This document shows, one piece after another, positions 17,699-25,136 of a stretch of 64,000 nt of DNA (its first letter is position 1; each line of letters opens with the position of its first letter). Origin of the DNA: UBA6168 sp964573725 (GTDB lineage Bacteria; Bacteroidota; Bacteroidia; Chitinophagales; Saprospiraceae). The stretch is taken from assembly GCA_964573725.1 (NCBI GenBank), contig CAZNLJ010000013.1, forward strand, positions 1-64,000, written 5' to 3'. The translations under genes were made by a program, and so were the position numbers. Under the pieces are notes generated by a model. The model saw nothing but the letters and a program-made list of their open reading frames with translations. It was not told where the DNA came from and made no database searches.

Positions 17699-20047
17699 TT
17701 AATGGTTTGATTCTTTCCGGAACCGCATCCTGACCCAGACGGACAGGTCCCGACCCGCTTCGTCACTGAAATAACGGAGCCGGTTCAGATAGTCCCGGTA
17801 GGAACGGTCCAGCAGATTGCTTACCCGGATACCGGCCTCCAGGGGCCTGTGCCGCCAGGTGGCCGTGGTTCCGGATTCCAGGTGTAACAGGGTGTAGCCC
17901 CCGGGTGGGTCGGCATAATCCTGCCCCGCAGGGACCTTGCACTGCCGGAAAACGGTTTCGATCGACAGCTGCAGGTAAGGCGCCGATGGATGGCCGGCTT
18001 CACTTCGGCGCAGCACCCAGCGGAGGTCCTGTTGGATCCGGTCGGCCGGCATGAGGATCAACCAATCCTGTTGTACCCGGTTCCAGGCCCTGACCACGGC
18101 GCCGGCGGTGGTGAAGGATAGCTGTGGGGCTATCCGCCATGCGGCTTTCCATTCCATTCCCCGCATGCGGACATCGGCCTGGTGGTACGAAAAGGCAGGA
18201 AAAGCCCCCCGGATGGTCAGTACCGGTGACGCTTGCGGTTGTAGGTAAATGAAATCCTGCAGCAGGTTCTGGTATACGGATAGGTTGGCGGTCAGCCGGT
18301 CCCCTCGTCGGAAGTCCGTCACCAGCCCGAGGGAGAGGGACCTCTCCGCGGATAGGTCCGGATTGCCGCTCTCGTAGCTGGCGGTACCGTGATGCACACC
18401 CTGGCTGTACAATTCGTTGATGGCGGGCGGCCGCCAGGTGCTTCCTGTATGCAGCCGTATTTTCCACTGGTCCGATATGTGATAGGCCAGTCCCGCAGTC
18501 GCGGAAATGTTGTGGAAACGCAGGACGCGGGCGATTTCCGTATCGCCCCGTCGCTGGATGTCCATGTGCCTGGCATCGTACCGGATTCCCAGTTCCGCTT
18601 CCAAGGGGAAGGGATACTTCCGCCACCGTTCCACCCAGAAAATACCCCAGCCGCCACCGCGATGGTCCGGTATCAGTCCCCCCCTGTCGGTGGTGTTGGC
18701 CTGCCAGTGGGCTTGCACCCCCGCACTGCCGGTCAGGAAATGCCGCTGCGAATGTTCCCACACGGCCTCCAGGTGGTGGCTCGTGAGCTCGAAGAGCATG
18801 TCCGGCTGGCTGAATCCTGCCGGCAGGCTGCCGAATCGACGGTGTGCATCGAATTCCTGCCGCCGGTTGAACTGCCGCGCATACTGCAGCTTAAGCTGGC
18901 TCTGCTCGCCCAACGAAAGGCTGCCGGCGGCTTTCAACAGGTAATGGGCGACCCGCTGCATGGGCCGGGACAAAGCATAGGTGAATGTACCGTCCTCCAA
19001 GGGCCGCTCCCGACGGATTGCATCCTGCAGGTCCGTCAGGTTGCCGATGTGCGCACCCCGGAATACCCCGATGTCGGAAAAGAAATGGCTGAAACGGACG
19101 TCGGCCTGCCAGCTTTCTCGTTGTATACCCACGGTCGCGGCGTAGTTCCATTCCCGCAGCCCCGTATTGTCGAGCCGGTAATCCGGCGTCCGGATGTTTC
19201 CGCCCCGCCGGAATGATCCCTGTATCCTGCCGGCCAAGGGCAGGGGACCGGAGATTTTCCCCGCCAATTGGCCGCCGCTGGATAGGATCCCTCCGTTTCC
19301 GTGTACCGCACTGTGCCAGGTCCCCTCCCAACCCGCTGTCCCCGGCAGGGCAGGCGGACGGACCAAAATGACCCCGGCTATCGCGTCCCCTCCGTACCGG
19401 AGACTGCCGGCCCCGTATTCGACCTGTACTTCCTCCGCTGCATAAGGGTCTATTTCCGGCGCATGGTCCGTACCCCATTGCTGGCTTTCCAGCCGTACCC
19501 CGTCGTTCAGGATGGGTAACCGGATCGAATGCAATCCCCGGACCATCGGTTTCACAATATTGTTTCCGGTCTGCAACAGACTGACACCGGGCAGTTGCCG
19601 CAAGGCAACCCCGAACGCCTGCCCCCTCGCCGTGTTCAGTCGGCTGTCGGGAAGCGCTCCGCCCGCCCGTATCGATACCGGCACGGTCGCCCGCTCGGTA
19701 ATCGTTATCGTTTGAAGCGATATCGCCTCGTGGTGCAGGCTGAAGTCCACTGTGGTGTTACCCCGCACGGATACCGACCGCGCCAGGTGCGCACAGCCGA
19801 TGTGCCGGCATACCAGGGTGTAGGTCCCGTCACAGACCTCATGGAAATGATACTTGCCCGCTTCGTCCGTGATGACGCCCAGGTTGAGCGTTTCCAGGAT
19901 GACCTCCGCATAGGGAATCGGTGCGCCTGTCCCCGCTTCCGTGACGGTTCCGCATAAGGTGGCCGTACAGGACTGTGCATTCGGTCGCACCGGCAGGGAC
20001 AGGACGAGAACCCCCAGGAGGGCTGGGAAGATTTGGCTGCTTGTCAT
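17699..20047 (-). CDS. TonB-dependent outer-membrane receptor, probable metal importer
   Basis: 782 aa from the ATG at 20047, which starts a signal peptide (MTSSQIFPALLGVLVLSLPV). A carboxypeptidase-regulatory-like domain (CGTVTEAGTGAPIPYAEVIL, residues about 30-110) precedes a plug domain (LPGVSLLQTG ... VRGLHSIRLPILNDGVRL) with a QQWGTDHAPEIDPYAAEEV segment, then the 22-strand barrel ending VWVRMRFRKESNH. The DHAPEID plug segment and CRHIGCAHL in the N-terminal domain recall zinc/heavy-metal receptors of the ZnuD type. The neighbouring His/Cys-rich protein supports a metal ligand. Substrate remains inference. Confidence 0.88.
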   Translation of the reverse strand: MTSSQIFPALLGVLVLSLPVRPNAQSCTATLCGTVTEAGTGAPIPYAEVILETLNLGVITDEAGKYHFHEVCDGTYTLVCRHIGCAHLARSVSVRGNTTVDFSLHHEAISLQTITITERATVPVSIRAGGALPDSRLNTARGQAFGVALRQLPGVSLLQTGNNIVKPMVRGLHSIRLPILNDGVRLESQQWGTDHAPEIDPYAAEEVQVEYGAGSLRYGGDAIAGVILVRPPALPGTAGWEGTWHSAVHGNGGILSSGGQLAGKISGPLPLAGRIQGSFRRGGNIRTPDYRLDNTGLREWNYAATVGIQRESWQADVRFSHFFSDIGVFRGAHIGNLTDLQDAIRRERPLEDGTFTYALSRPMQRVAHYLLKAAGSLSLGEQSQLKLQYARQFNRRQEFDAHRRFGSLPAGFSQPDMLFELTSHHLEAVWEHSQRHFLTGSAGVQAHWQANTTDRGGLIPDHRGGGWGIFWVERWRKYPFPLEAELGIRYDARHMDIQRRGDTEIARVLRFHNISATAGLAYHISDQWKIRLHTGSTWRPPAINELYSQGVHHGTASYESGNPDLSAERSLSLGLVTDFRRGDRLTANLSVYQNLLQDFIYLQPQASPVLTIRGAFPAFSYHQADVRMRGMEWKAAWRIAPQLSFTTAGAVVRAWNRVQQDWLILMPADRIQQDLRWVLRRSEAGHPSAPYLQLSIETVFRQCKVPAGQDYADPPGGYTLLHLESGTTATWRHRPLEAGIRVSNLLDRSYRDYLNRLRYFSDEAGRDLSVWVRMRFRKESNH

Positions 20048-20415
20048 ATGGGCACTTCTGGCATATCCCCTTTGTCCGGGATTGGTTCCGGCTGCTTGCG
20101 GCATGCCGGTCATTCCCGGAAGGAGCGGGAACCCTGTTCCCTTTCGCTTTTTCTCCGACGGAATCATTGCCGGACGAATGGCGCAGGACCTATGGCGCGA
20201 CGAGCCCCACACGGGGCCGCGGTACACCTGCGACCGGTATCGCCTGCGGGCGGTTGCGTCGATGGTGGAAACAGGGCCTGCAGCGGCAGCAACGGATGAC
20301 GCGGGGAAGACGGGGAACCGGACCGGTATGCAATCGCATATCGGTCCGGATTTTCCCGGCTGGACGCCGGTTCCGAACAAGTGCCGCTCAGTGCAGGAAT
20401 TCTTGGAAAAAACGG
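20048..20415. other. Gene-free leader upstream of the TonB-dependent receptor
   Basis: 368 bp between the small His/Cys-rich gene and the receptor on the minus strand. An open frame extends through it but has no signal peptide or conserved domain. It is rich in short inverted repeats, for example a GCCCC/GGGGC hairpin near 20204-20217. A riboswitch was considered and not supported. Confidence 0.45.
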
Positions 20416-20772
20416 TCAGGAATGGGATGGGGGAGGGCCTCTCCGCTGGAAATGCCAGTTCACTTTTCGGATCGACGCACCATCCGCCGGAAAATTCGAG
20501 ACACCCTTGGCATGGGTCGGAACGGCGGGAAGCAGGACGGCGTCGGCAGGACTGGCGGGCGCAAGGTGGAAAACGCAAACGAAACAGGACTCGGGTGCAT
20601 ACTCCTCATTGTGAAGGTGCCGCTCCTGTTTGTCGGTCGGATGGCAATGCAGGGTCCCGTCGTGGTCATGTATCAGCAACGGATGCAAATCCTTCAGCAG
20701 GACTGCCTGGAGGAACAGGATGGCGACCAGCCACCCGACGGTTCGGTGATATGTAGGCTGCTCCCTTTGCAA
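20416..20772 (-). CDS. Small membrane-anchored His/Cys-rich protein next to the metal receptor
   Basis: 118 aa if started at TTG 20772; there is no in-frame ATG or GTG before the hydrophobic segment and a stop lies four codons upstream, so the start is a rare codon or CTG further in. A membrane helix or signal anchor (VGWLVAILFLQAVLL) is followed by a metal-binding-like stretch: HDHD, HCH, HLH and CFVC within about 35 residues. The C-terminal 50 residues are featureless. Similar small HxH...CxxC proteins sit beside TonB-dependent receptors in other Bacteroidota (from memory). Metal sensing or hand-over is inference. Confidence 0.6.
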   Translation of the reverse strand: MQREQPTYHRTVGWLVAILFLQAVLLKDLHPLLIHDHDGTLHCHPTDKQERHLHNEEYAPESCFVCVFHLAPASPADAVLLPAVPTHAKGVSNFPADGASIRKVNWHFQRRGPPPSHS

Positions 20773-20815
20773 GGAAAATGCTTACGAGTGCTTTTTAATA
20801 AACCGTTCGGAAGCC

Positions 20816-23800
20816 TTATAGTTTAACCAATCGCTGCACATGCAGCGGGCCTCCGTCCAATTGGACGGCCAACAGGTAGATCCCGGCCGGTAGCGCGCCC
20901 ATGTCCACCTGGGTTTGGAATCCGCCCGGACGGGCCGTGAAGGGATACGTCATCACATTCCTACCCGTCAGGTCGAGCACCCGGATTTCCGCCGAAGTCG
21001 AGACTGCCGTCTCCAGGTAGACCGTCAACTCGTCCCTTACAGGATTTGGAACCGCCAGGAATTGGTCCGTCACGCCCGCTGCCGCGAATACATGGCTGAT
21101 GTCGGACGCCGTCACCAGCACGGTATCCAGCGCATATACGCTGCATCCTTCGCCGCCCGTACCGGTCAGGCTGACGACATACGTCCCGGGTTGGGTATAG
21201 GTGTGCAGGACTTGTGCATCGGTGCTGCTGCCCCCGTCCCCGAAATCCCATGACCAGCCGGTGATGGGATCCGCCGAGCTTCCGCTGAACTGTACCTGGC
21301 CCCCGTCGAGGAGGTCTATGCTGTCCGGGTCGGCTGCGAGGGAGATGACCGGCAGGGAACTGCCTGTCAATACGTCCACCTGTACGGGTGTTCGGTCGCA
21401 AGGTTCCCGGAAAGTCACCTCCCAGTCGTAAAAGTAGTACCAGGCTTCCGGCTCTCCGCTGATGGCGCCGTCCACCGTCAGGACACCCTCGATCTGGTAG
21501 GGATAATTGGCTCCCGTGGGGTTGTGATACAAGGGCTTGCCCAGGGCCTTGACAATTTGGTACTCACCGGGCGGGATATCCCAGTTCAGGTTGATGGTGA
21601 TCTCTCCCGTTTGGTTGAGGAAAGCGATCTTTTGGAAAACCGTCTCGTTGTCCGGTGTCTTCAGGATGATGGCCCGTGCGCCGGTGTTCTCCGTGAATAC
21701 CTTGACGGATTTCAACCGGATGTCCGCATAAACCTGTAAGGTCAACCCTTGGTCCTGCTCGTCAACCAGGGCCGTATCCCCGAATGTTCGGTCCACCGGC
21801 CCGAGGGGTAGGGTGTAGGTCGCCTCGGCATAGACCTCCGTAGGGCCCGTCAGGACCGGGGTCTCGAAGAGAAGTCCGTTTCCTATCGGATTGCCTCCTA
21901 TCGGGGCATCATACCAATCGACGGAAACAGTCCCCGGTTGGTCGAACATTCCTCGAAGGATTGCCCGGCTCCCGGAACAAACCGTCCCCGGAATGCTCGC
22001 CTCGACCGGAAACCGCTCCCGTTGGGTGACGAATATCTCCCGCCGCAGCCGGTTGTTCAGAGGCTTCTCATCCGCAACCCCGTTGGGAGATGACAACTCC
22101 ACTTCCAACGTCTGCGTTCCGGCCACGCTGACAATCGCCGGCAGGTTGAGCTGCTCCCGTTGCCGTGGCGCCAGGATGCCGGTCCATGTCCATGCCTGGG
22201 CGCCGGCGCCGGCATCGTAGTGGACGGTAAAGCTGTACAGGGTGTCCGTTCCGCCGTTCTCCACTATTACCAGCGGCAATACTTCCTCTTCACAGGAAAA
22301 AGGGGATAGCTTCATGTCGACCAACAGGACGTCGTTCCCGACATACGGGGATACAGGCTCATGGCCCAGGGCGACCAGGTACTCGAAGGCCGCCAAGACG
22401 TTGATGACCCCCATTCCGTAGTTGTTGTCTTCTCCGGGAATGCCCAGGTCGGTGCAGGTGTGGTACAAGGCGGTCTTGAGCTCCTTCCCCGTCAGGTACG
22501 GAAATGCCTCCTTCAACAAGAGAATGGCCCCGCTGACGTGCGGGGCAGCCATGGAGGTGCCGCTGAAAAAATCATACTGGTTCCCGGGTACGCAGGAACG
22601 GACACTCACGCCGGGGGCCGATACCTCGGGCTTGATGAGGATGGAACTGTCCCCCCCGCACTGCGAAGGCCCCCGACTGGAGAAATTGGCGATGTTCAAG
22701 GAAGGATTGTTCCCGTCCAATGCGCCTACCGTGAAGGCGCTGACCTCGGACAGGTTGATGTTGTGCGGCGGGGTGATGGTCATCGGATCGGGCCCGGCAT
22801 TTCCCGCGGAAAAGATGACCGCAATCCCCGCCACTTCCATCGCCTCTTCTATCAATGCATACACACTGAAACAATCCGCTTCCGACAACTGCGGGTCGTA
22901 CCAGGAGTTGTTGATGATGTCCGGTAAGTCCGTGATTGTGCTCGGGTCCCCGTCCGGGTCGAGCGACCATTGGAAGGCGGCGACGTTATCGGCCGTGCCG
23001 ATACCGCACAGGATGGCGGACCCGATCCATTGCGCGTTGAATGCCACACCGATGGTGTCGTGCGCCAATCGGTCCAGCCCCAGGATTGTTCCGGTGACGT
23101 GCGTGCCATGCTCCCCGCAATCGAATGGCACATAGCTGTTCGCTTGGCCCATCGTCGCCGGATTATATTGGAACCAGGTCTGCGAGGGCGGTACATATAA
23201 GCCCCTGTACCGGCTTTCCAATGCCGGATGGGTAGGGTCTATCCCCGTATCGTTGGTGAAGGCCATCCGCCCGTAGCCGGTATATCCCATCGCCCACATC
23301 GACGGTGCTTGTATGACGCCCAGGCCAGGCTCCCTTCCGTTCGGCACCACCGGCGGCGGTGGGGTCCGCTCCTGCAGGTCTCTCGCCAAAGGGCCGTTCA
23401 GTCCGATCCAGGCGACGTCCTCCCGTCGGCTGAGCTGCGCAATCACCTCCTTCCGGACGCTGGCAAATACCGCATTGGCAATCCAAAAAGATTGGATGCT
23501 GCCTTCCTGCACTTCCGGGGATGCCGCCAGGAATTCGACCAATGTCTCTTGCGTCGCCTCCGCTTGTTGCCGTAATACTTGAATCACAGTGGCAACCCGT
23601 TCTTCCATCCCCGCCCGGCGCATGGTCAACTCCGTATCCAGGGTCCGTAAATCCGCTTGTCCCGTCAACAGGATGTTGACGGAATGGTAATCTCCCGCAC
23701 CGGAGGCCAGTCTCTCCTGTAATTTGACGGATATCTTGTCCATCCGGAACTCCTGTGCCGCCATCGTGCCGACAGAGAACAGGACTGCTACCAGCAATGA

Positions 23801-23818
23801 GGTGTACTGATGTCGCAT
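20816..23818 (-). CDS. Large secreted subtilase (S8) with PKD domain and T9SS type A sorting domain
   Basis: 1000 aa from the ATG at 23818 (signal peptide MRHQYTSLLVAVLFSVG, cleavage near MAAQ). Propeptide region first, then the S8 domain with Asp190 (TNDTGIDPTHP), His237 (CGEHGTHVTG) and Ser422 (SGTSMAAP). Beta-rich domains follow, with a CARDB-like region and a PKD domain (WSWDFGDGGSSTD near residue 855). The C-terminus (VPNPVRDEL ... LPAGIYLLAVQL ... RLVKL) is a T9SS type A sorting signal. Probably a surface or extracellular protease. It precedes the His/Cys-rich gene by 43 bp, but shared transcription is uncertain. Confidence 0.92.
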   Translation of the reverse strand: MRHQYTSLLVAVLFSVGTMAAQEFRMDKISVKLQERLASGAGDYHSVNILLTGQADLRTLDTELTMRRAGMEERVATVIQVLRQQAEATQETLVEFLAASPEVQEGSIQSFWIANAVFASVRKEVIAQLSRREDVAWIGLNGPLARDLQERTPPPPVVPNGREPGLGVIQAPSMWAMGYTGYGRMAFTNDTGIDPTHPALESRYRGLYVPPSQTWFQYNPATMGQANSYVPFDCGEHGTHVTGTILGLDRLAHDTIGVAFNAQWIGSAILCGIGTADNVAAFQWSLDPDGDPSTITDLPDIINNSWYDPQLSEADCFSVYALIEEAMEVAGIAVIFSAGNAGPDPMTITPPHNINLSEVSAFTVGALDGNNPSLNIANFSSRGPSQCGGDSSILIKPEVSAPGVSVRSCVPGNQYDFFSGTSMAAPHVSGAILLLKEAFPYLTGKELKTALYHTCTDLGIPGEDNNYGMGVINVLAAFEYLVALGHEPVSPYVGNDVLLVDMKLSPFSCEEEVLPLVIVENGGTDTLYSFTVHYDAGAGAQAWTWTGILAPRQREQLNLPAIVSVAGTQTLEVELSSPNGVADEKPLNNRLRREIFVTQRERFPVEASIPGTVCSGSRAILRGMFDQPGTVSVDWYDAPIGGNPIGNGLLFETPVLTGPTEVYAEATYTLPLGPVDRTFGDTALVDEQDQGLTLQVYADIRLKSVKVFTENTGARAIILKTPDNETVFQKIAFLNQTGEITINLNWDIPPGEYQIVKALGKPLYHNPTGANYPYQIEGVLTVDGAISGEPEAWYYFYDWEVTFREPCDRTPVQVDVLTGSSLPVISLAADPDSIDLLDGGQVQFSGSSADPITGWSWDFGDGGSSTDAQVLHTYTQPGTYVVSLTGTGGEGCSVYALDTVLVTASDISHVFAAAGVTDQFLAVPNPVRDELTVYLETAVSTSAEIRVLDLTGRNVMTYPFTARPGGFQTQVDMGALPAGIYLLAVQLDGGPLHVQRLVKL

Positions 23819-24484
23819 GTTTATTTTGTTGGATTGTAGGCTGCCGTTAAGAACGGGGATACCCGGCAGCCGGTTTGCTCTCGATTTTATTCCCAACCGA
23901 TGTCCTTGAAAATTGTTTTCGCGGAGATGCCGAGAATCGTCCCCTGTCCACATCTCATCAGGAGGTCGTGGTAAAAATAACTTTTTTCACGCCTTCCGTA
24001 AGAAGATGAATGTTTTCTGCCCAAATATTCGAGACAATCCCAACCTAATCGGGCACAGACCCACTCCGATTGCCTGGAAACCCCTGCTGCGCAATACATG
24101 TACCCGGCGCTTACTCAAATCGGCGCGGTCGTTTGCTGCAGTGATCGACTGCCAGGTGCTATATCCGGATGTTGCAAATCATTGTCTCCATTGATCGATA
24201 CCTTTGACATACCCGCACAAGCATTCCCGACAATTCAAGCCACCTCTCTGTCCACCACAACATGTCCAAACCCCACGCCCCCCCCATCACAGTCCATCCT
24301 TCAAATCATTCGGAAATCCGAGATCAAACCACCGCCCCATCCCGAATACGCCCCTTCATGCAAGCAGCACGCCCCCCCATCACAGTCCATCCTTCAAATC
24401 ATTCGGAAATCCCGGTCCAAGCACCGCCATCGAAACCGATCGGAATCGACATGGCTTGAGGCTTTCCGATGGATTGCAAGACAT
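23819..24484. other. Gene-free region with a short direct repeat
   Basis: 666 bp between the S8 protease start and the tRNA terminator. No supported gene. Contains a C-rich direct repeat (24274-24319 and 24368-24412). Base composition changes to C-rich, A-rich sequence with few G between about 24210 and 24440, unlike flanking genes. Confidence 0.55.
24274..24412. repeat. 46-bp direct repeat, two copies
   Basis: 24274-24319 and 24368-24412 are the same sequence apart from one C in a homopolymer (8 C versus 7 C) and are offset by about 94 bp. The shared unit starts CACG plus poly-C and ends TCATTCGGAAATCC; the following bases are also partly similar. No transposase or integrase is adjacent. 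Confidence 0.85.
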
Positions 24485-24522
24485 AAAAAAAAAGCCCTGT
24501 AAGTCATACGACTTACAGGGCT
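24485..24522 (-). terminator. Rho-independent terminator of the tRNA-fMet gene
   Basis: A perfect 13-bp stem with a GTAT loop is followed by nine T on the minus strand (24493-24485). It begins only 3 nt after the encoded CCA of the tRNA. Confidence 0.93.
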
Positions 24523-24524
24523 GA

Positions 24525-24925
24525 TGGTGGCGGAGGCAGGACTTGAACCTGCGACCTTTGGGTTATGCTTACCACTACAACTTTCGTTGCTTTCCTTTAA
24601 AAAAAAGGAAATTTGTAGTCTGGACTTTCCCTTCATCCCCTCTTTTGGAGGTAGGATGTCTGCCATCAAGTCTCTACACCTTCTTTTCGAAAAGAATCGA
24701 AAAGCTTGGCTCGGGATTACCATACCAAAGGCTTCCCCGAATTTGACAGATTTCATCCCGGAATTACTTCCGGGACAGCCCCTTGCGACGTTGCAGGAAA
24801 CGGAATCCATGTCCTGATTCTGAATGGTATGCTTCAGAATATACCAAAATGTTTTGATTATCAATACATTCTGGGCCGACGCTGCATGATTGAGCCCAAC
24901 GAGCTACCAGCTGCTCCACTCCGCG
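24525..24925 (-). tRNA. tRNA-fMet(CAU), split by a group I intron
   Basis: Exons are 24925-24893 (33 nt, positions 1-33) and 24567-24525 (43 nt, including encoded CCA). Joined, they give a full cloverleaf: acceptor stem with an unpaired C1-C72, D arm with the 11-24 A-U pair, anticodon stem with three consecutive G-C pairs next to the loop, loop CTCATAA, T arm GCAGG/CCTGC with TTCAAGT. The mismatched 1-72 pair and GGG/CCC anticodon stem are initiator-tRNA hallmarks. Anticodon CAU exists only after intron removal, because the intron lies between U33 and C34. Promoter and terminator flank it tightly, so it is a single-gene transcript. Confidence 0.93.
24568..24892 (-). ncRNA. Group I self-splicing intron (IC3-like) in tRNA-fMet
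   Basis: 325 nt, no internal ORF. Core elements are recognisable on the minus strand: P (AAATTCGGGGAAGCC, 24744-24730), Q (AATCCCGAGCCAAGC, about 24718-24704), R (GTAGAGACTTGATGGCA, about 24677-24661) and S (AAAGTCCAGACTAC, 24628-24615). P4 pairs TCGGG with CCCGA and P7 pairs GACTT with AAGTC. The guide sequence GGCCCAG (24869-24863) pairs with exon bases UUGGGCU, placing the conserved U-G wobble exactly at the 5' splice site. The intron ends in G at 24568. A CAAC-GAAA-GTTG tetraloop hairpin and a TTTCC/GGAAA hairpin form the P9 region. The features match tRNA introns of cyanobacteria. Confidence 0.93.
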
Positions 24926-24958
24926 ATTTAAAATCCGACGCTTTTGTCGAATGTAAAG

Positions 24959-24988
24959 CAAAGGTAAGTATTTAATCGGTTGGACAAA
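24959..24988 (-). promoter_or_regulatory. Promoter of the split tRNA-fMet gene
   Basis: Minus-strand TTTG (24988-24985) and TACCTTTG (24966-24959) separated by 18 nt match the Bacteroidota -33/-7 promoter. Predicted start is about 25 nt before the tRNA 5' end. Confidence 0.7.
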
Positions 24989-25013
24989 CTTTTTTTCTCA
25001 TTTTCTTACCGGA

Positions 25014-25059
25014 TATATTTGGGCTGCCGCCGTCATACGGCTGCTAACCGTTAAATTTG
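25014..25059 (+). promoter_or_regulatory. Two candidate -7 elements for the PLP-enzyme gene
   Basis: TATATTTG (25014-25021) and TAAATTTG (25052-25059) both fit TAnnTTTG on the plus strand, 116 and 78 bp before the ATG at 25137. Neither has a convincing -33 partner. Confidence 0.35.
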
Positions 25060-25136
25060 TGGTACCTACAGCGCCCGGCTTCTGTCGGTGGACAAAGGAG
25101 GCCGCATCGTCCCTGGTTCTTTTGCCGGCATCCGTC

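Noticed and set aside
20048..20415. Possible cobalamin-type riboswitch before the TonB-dependent receptor
   Set aside because: The minus strand has suggestive pieces (AAAGGGAACAGGGT, GCCGCAAG) but lacks the GCCACTG box and correct spacing of conserved parts. An Infernal scan would settle it.
24274..24412. The 46-bp repeat as a CRISPR array or attachment site
   Set aside because: Only two copies, about 48 bp of non-repeat between them, no cas genes, no integrase and no similarity to the tRNA 3' end.
24524..24817. Plus-strand open frame starting MVAEAGLEPATFGL
   Set aside because: It is the antisense of the tRNA 3' exon and intron; this translated string is a well-known false gene opposite tRNAs.
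24394..24864. 156-aa minus-strand frame through the intron, as a possible intron-encoded endonuclease
   Set aside because: No LAGLIDADG, GIY-YIG, HNH or His-Cys motif; the frame covers the ribozyme core and both exon edges and is chance coding.
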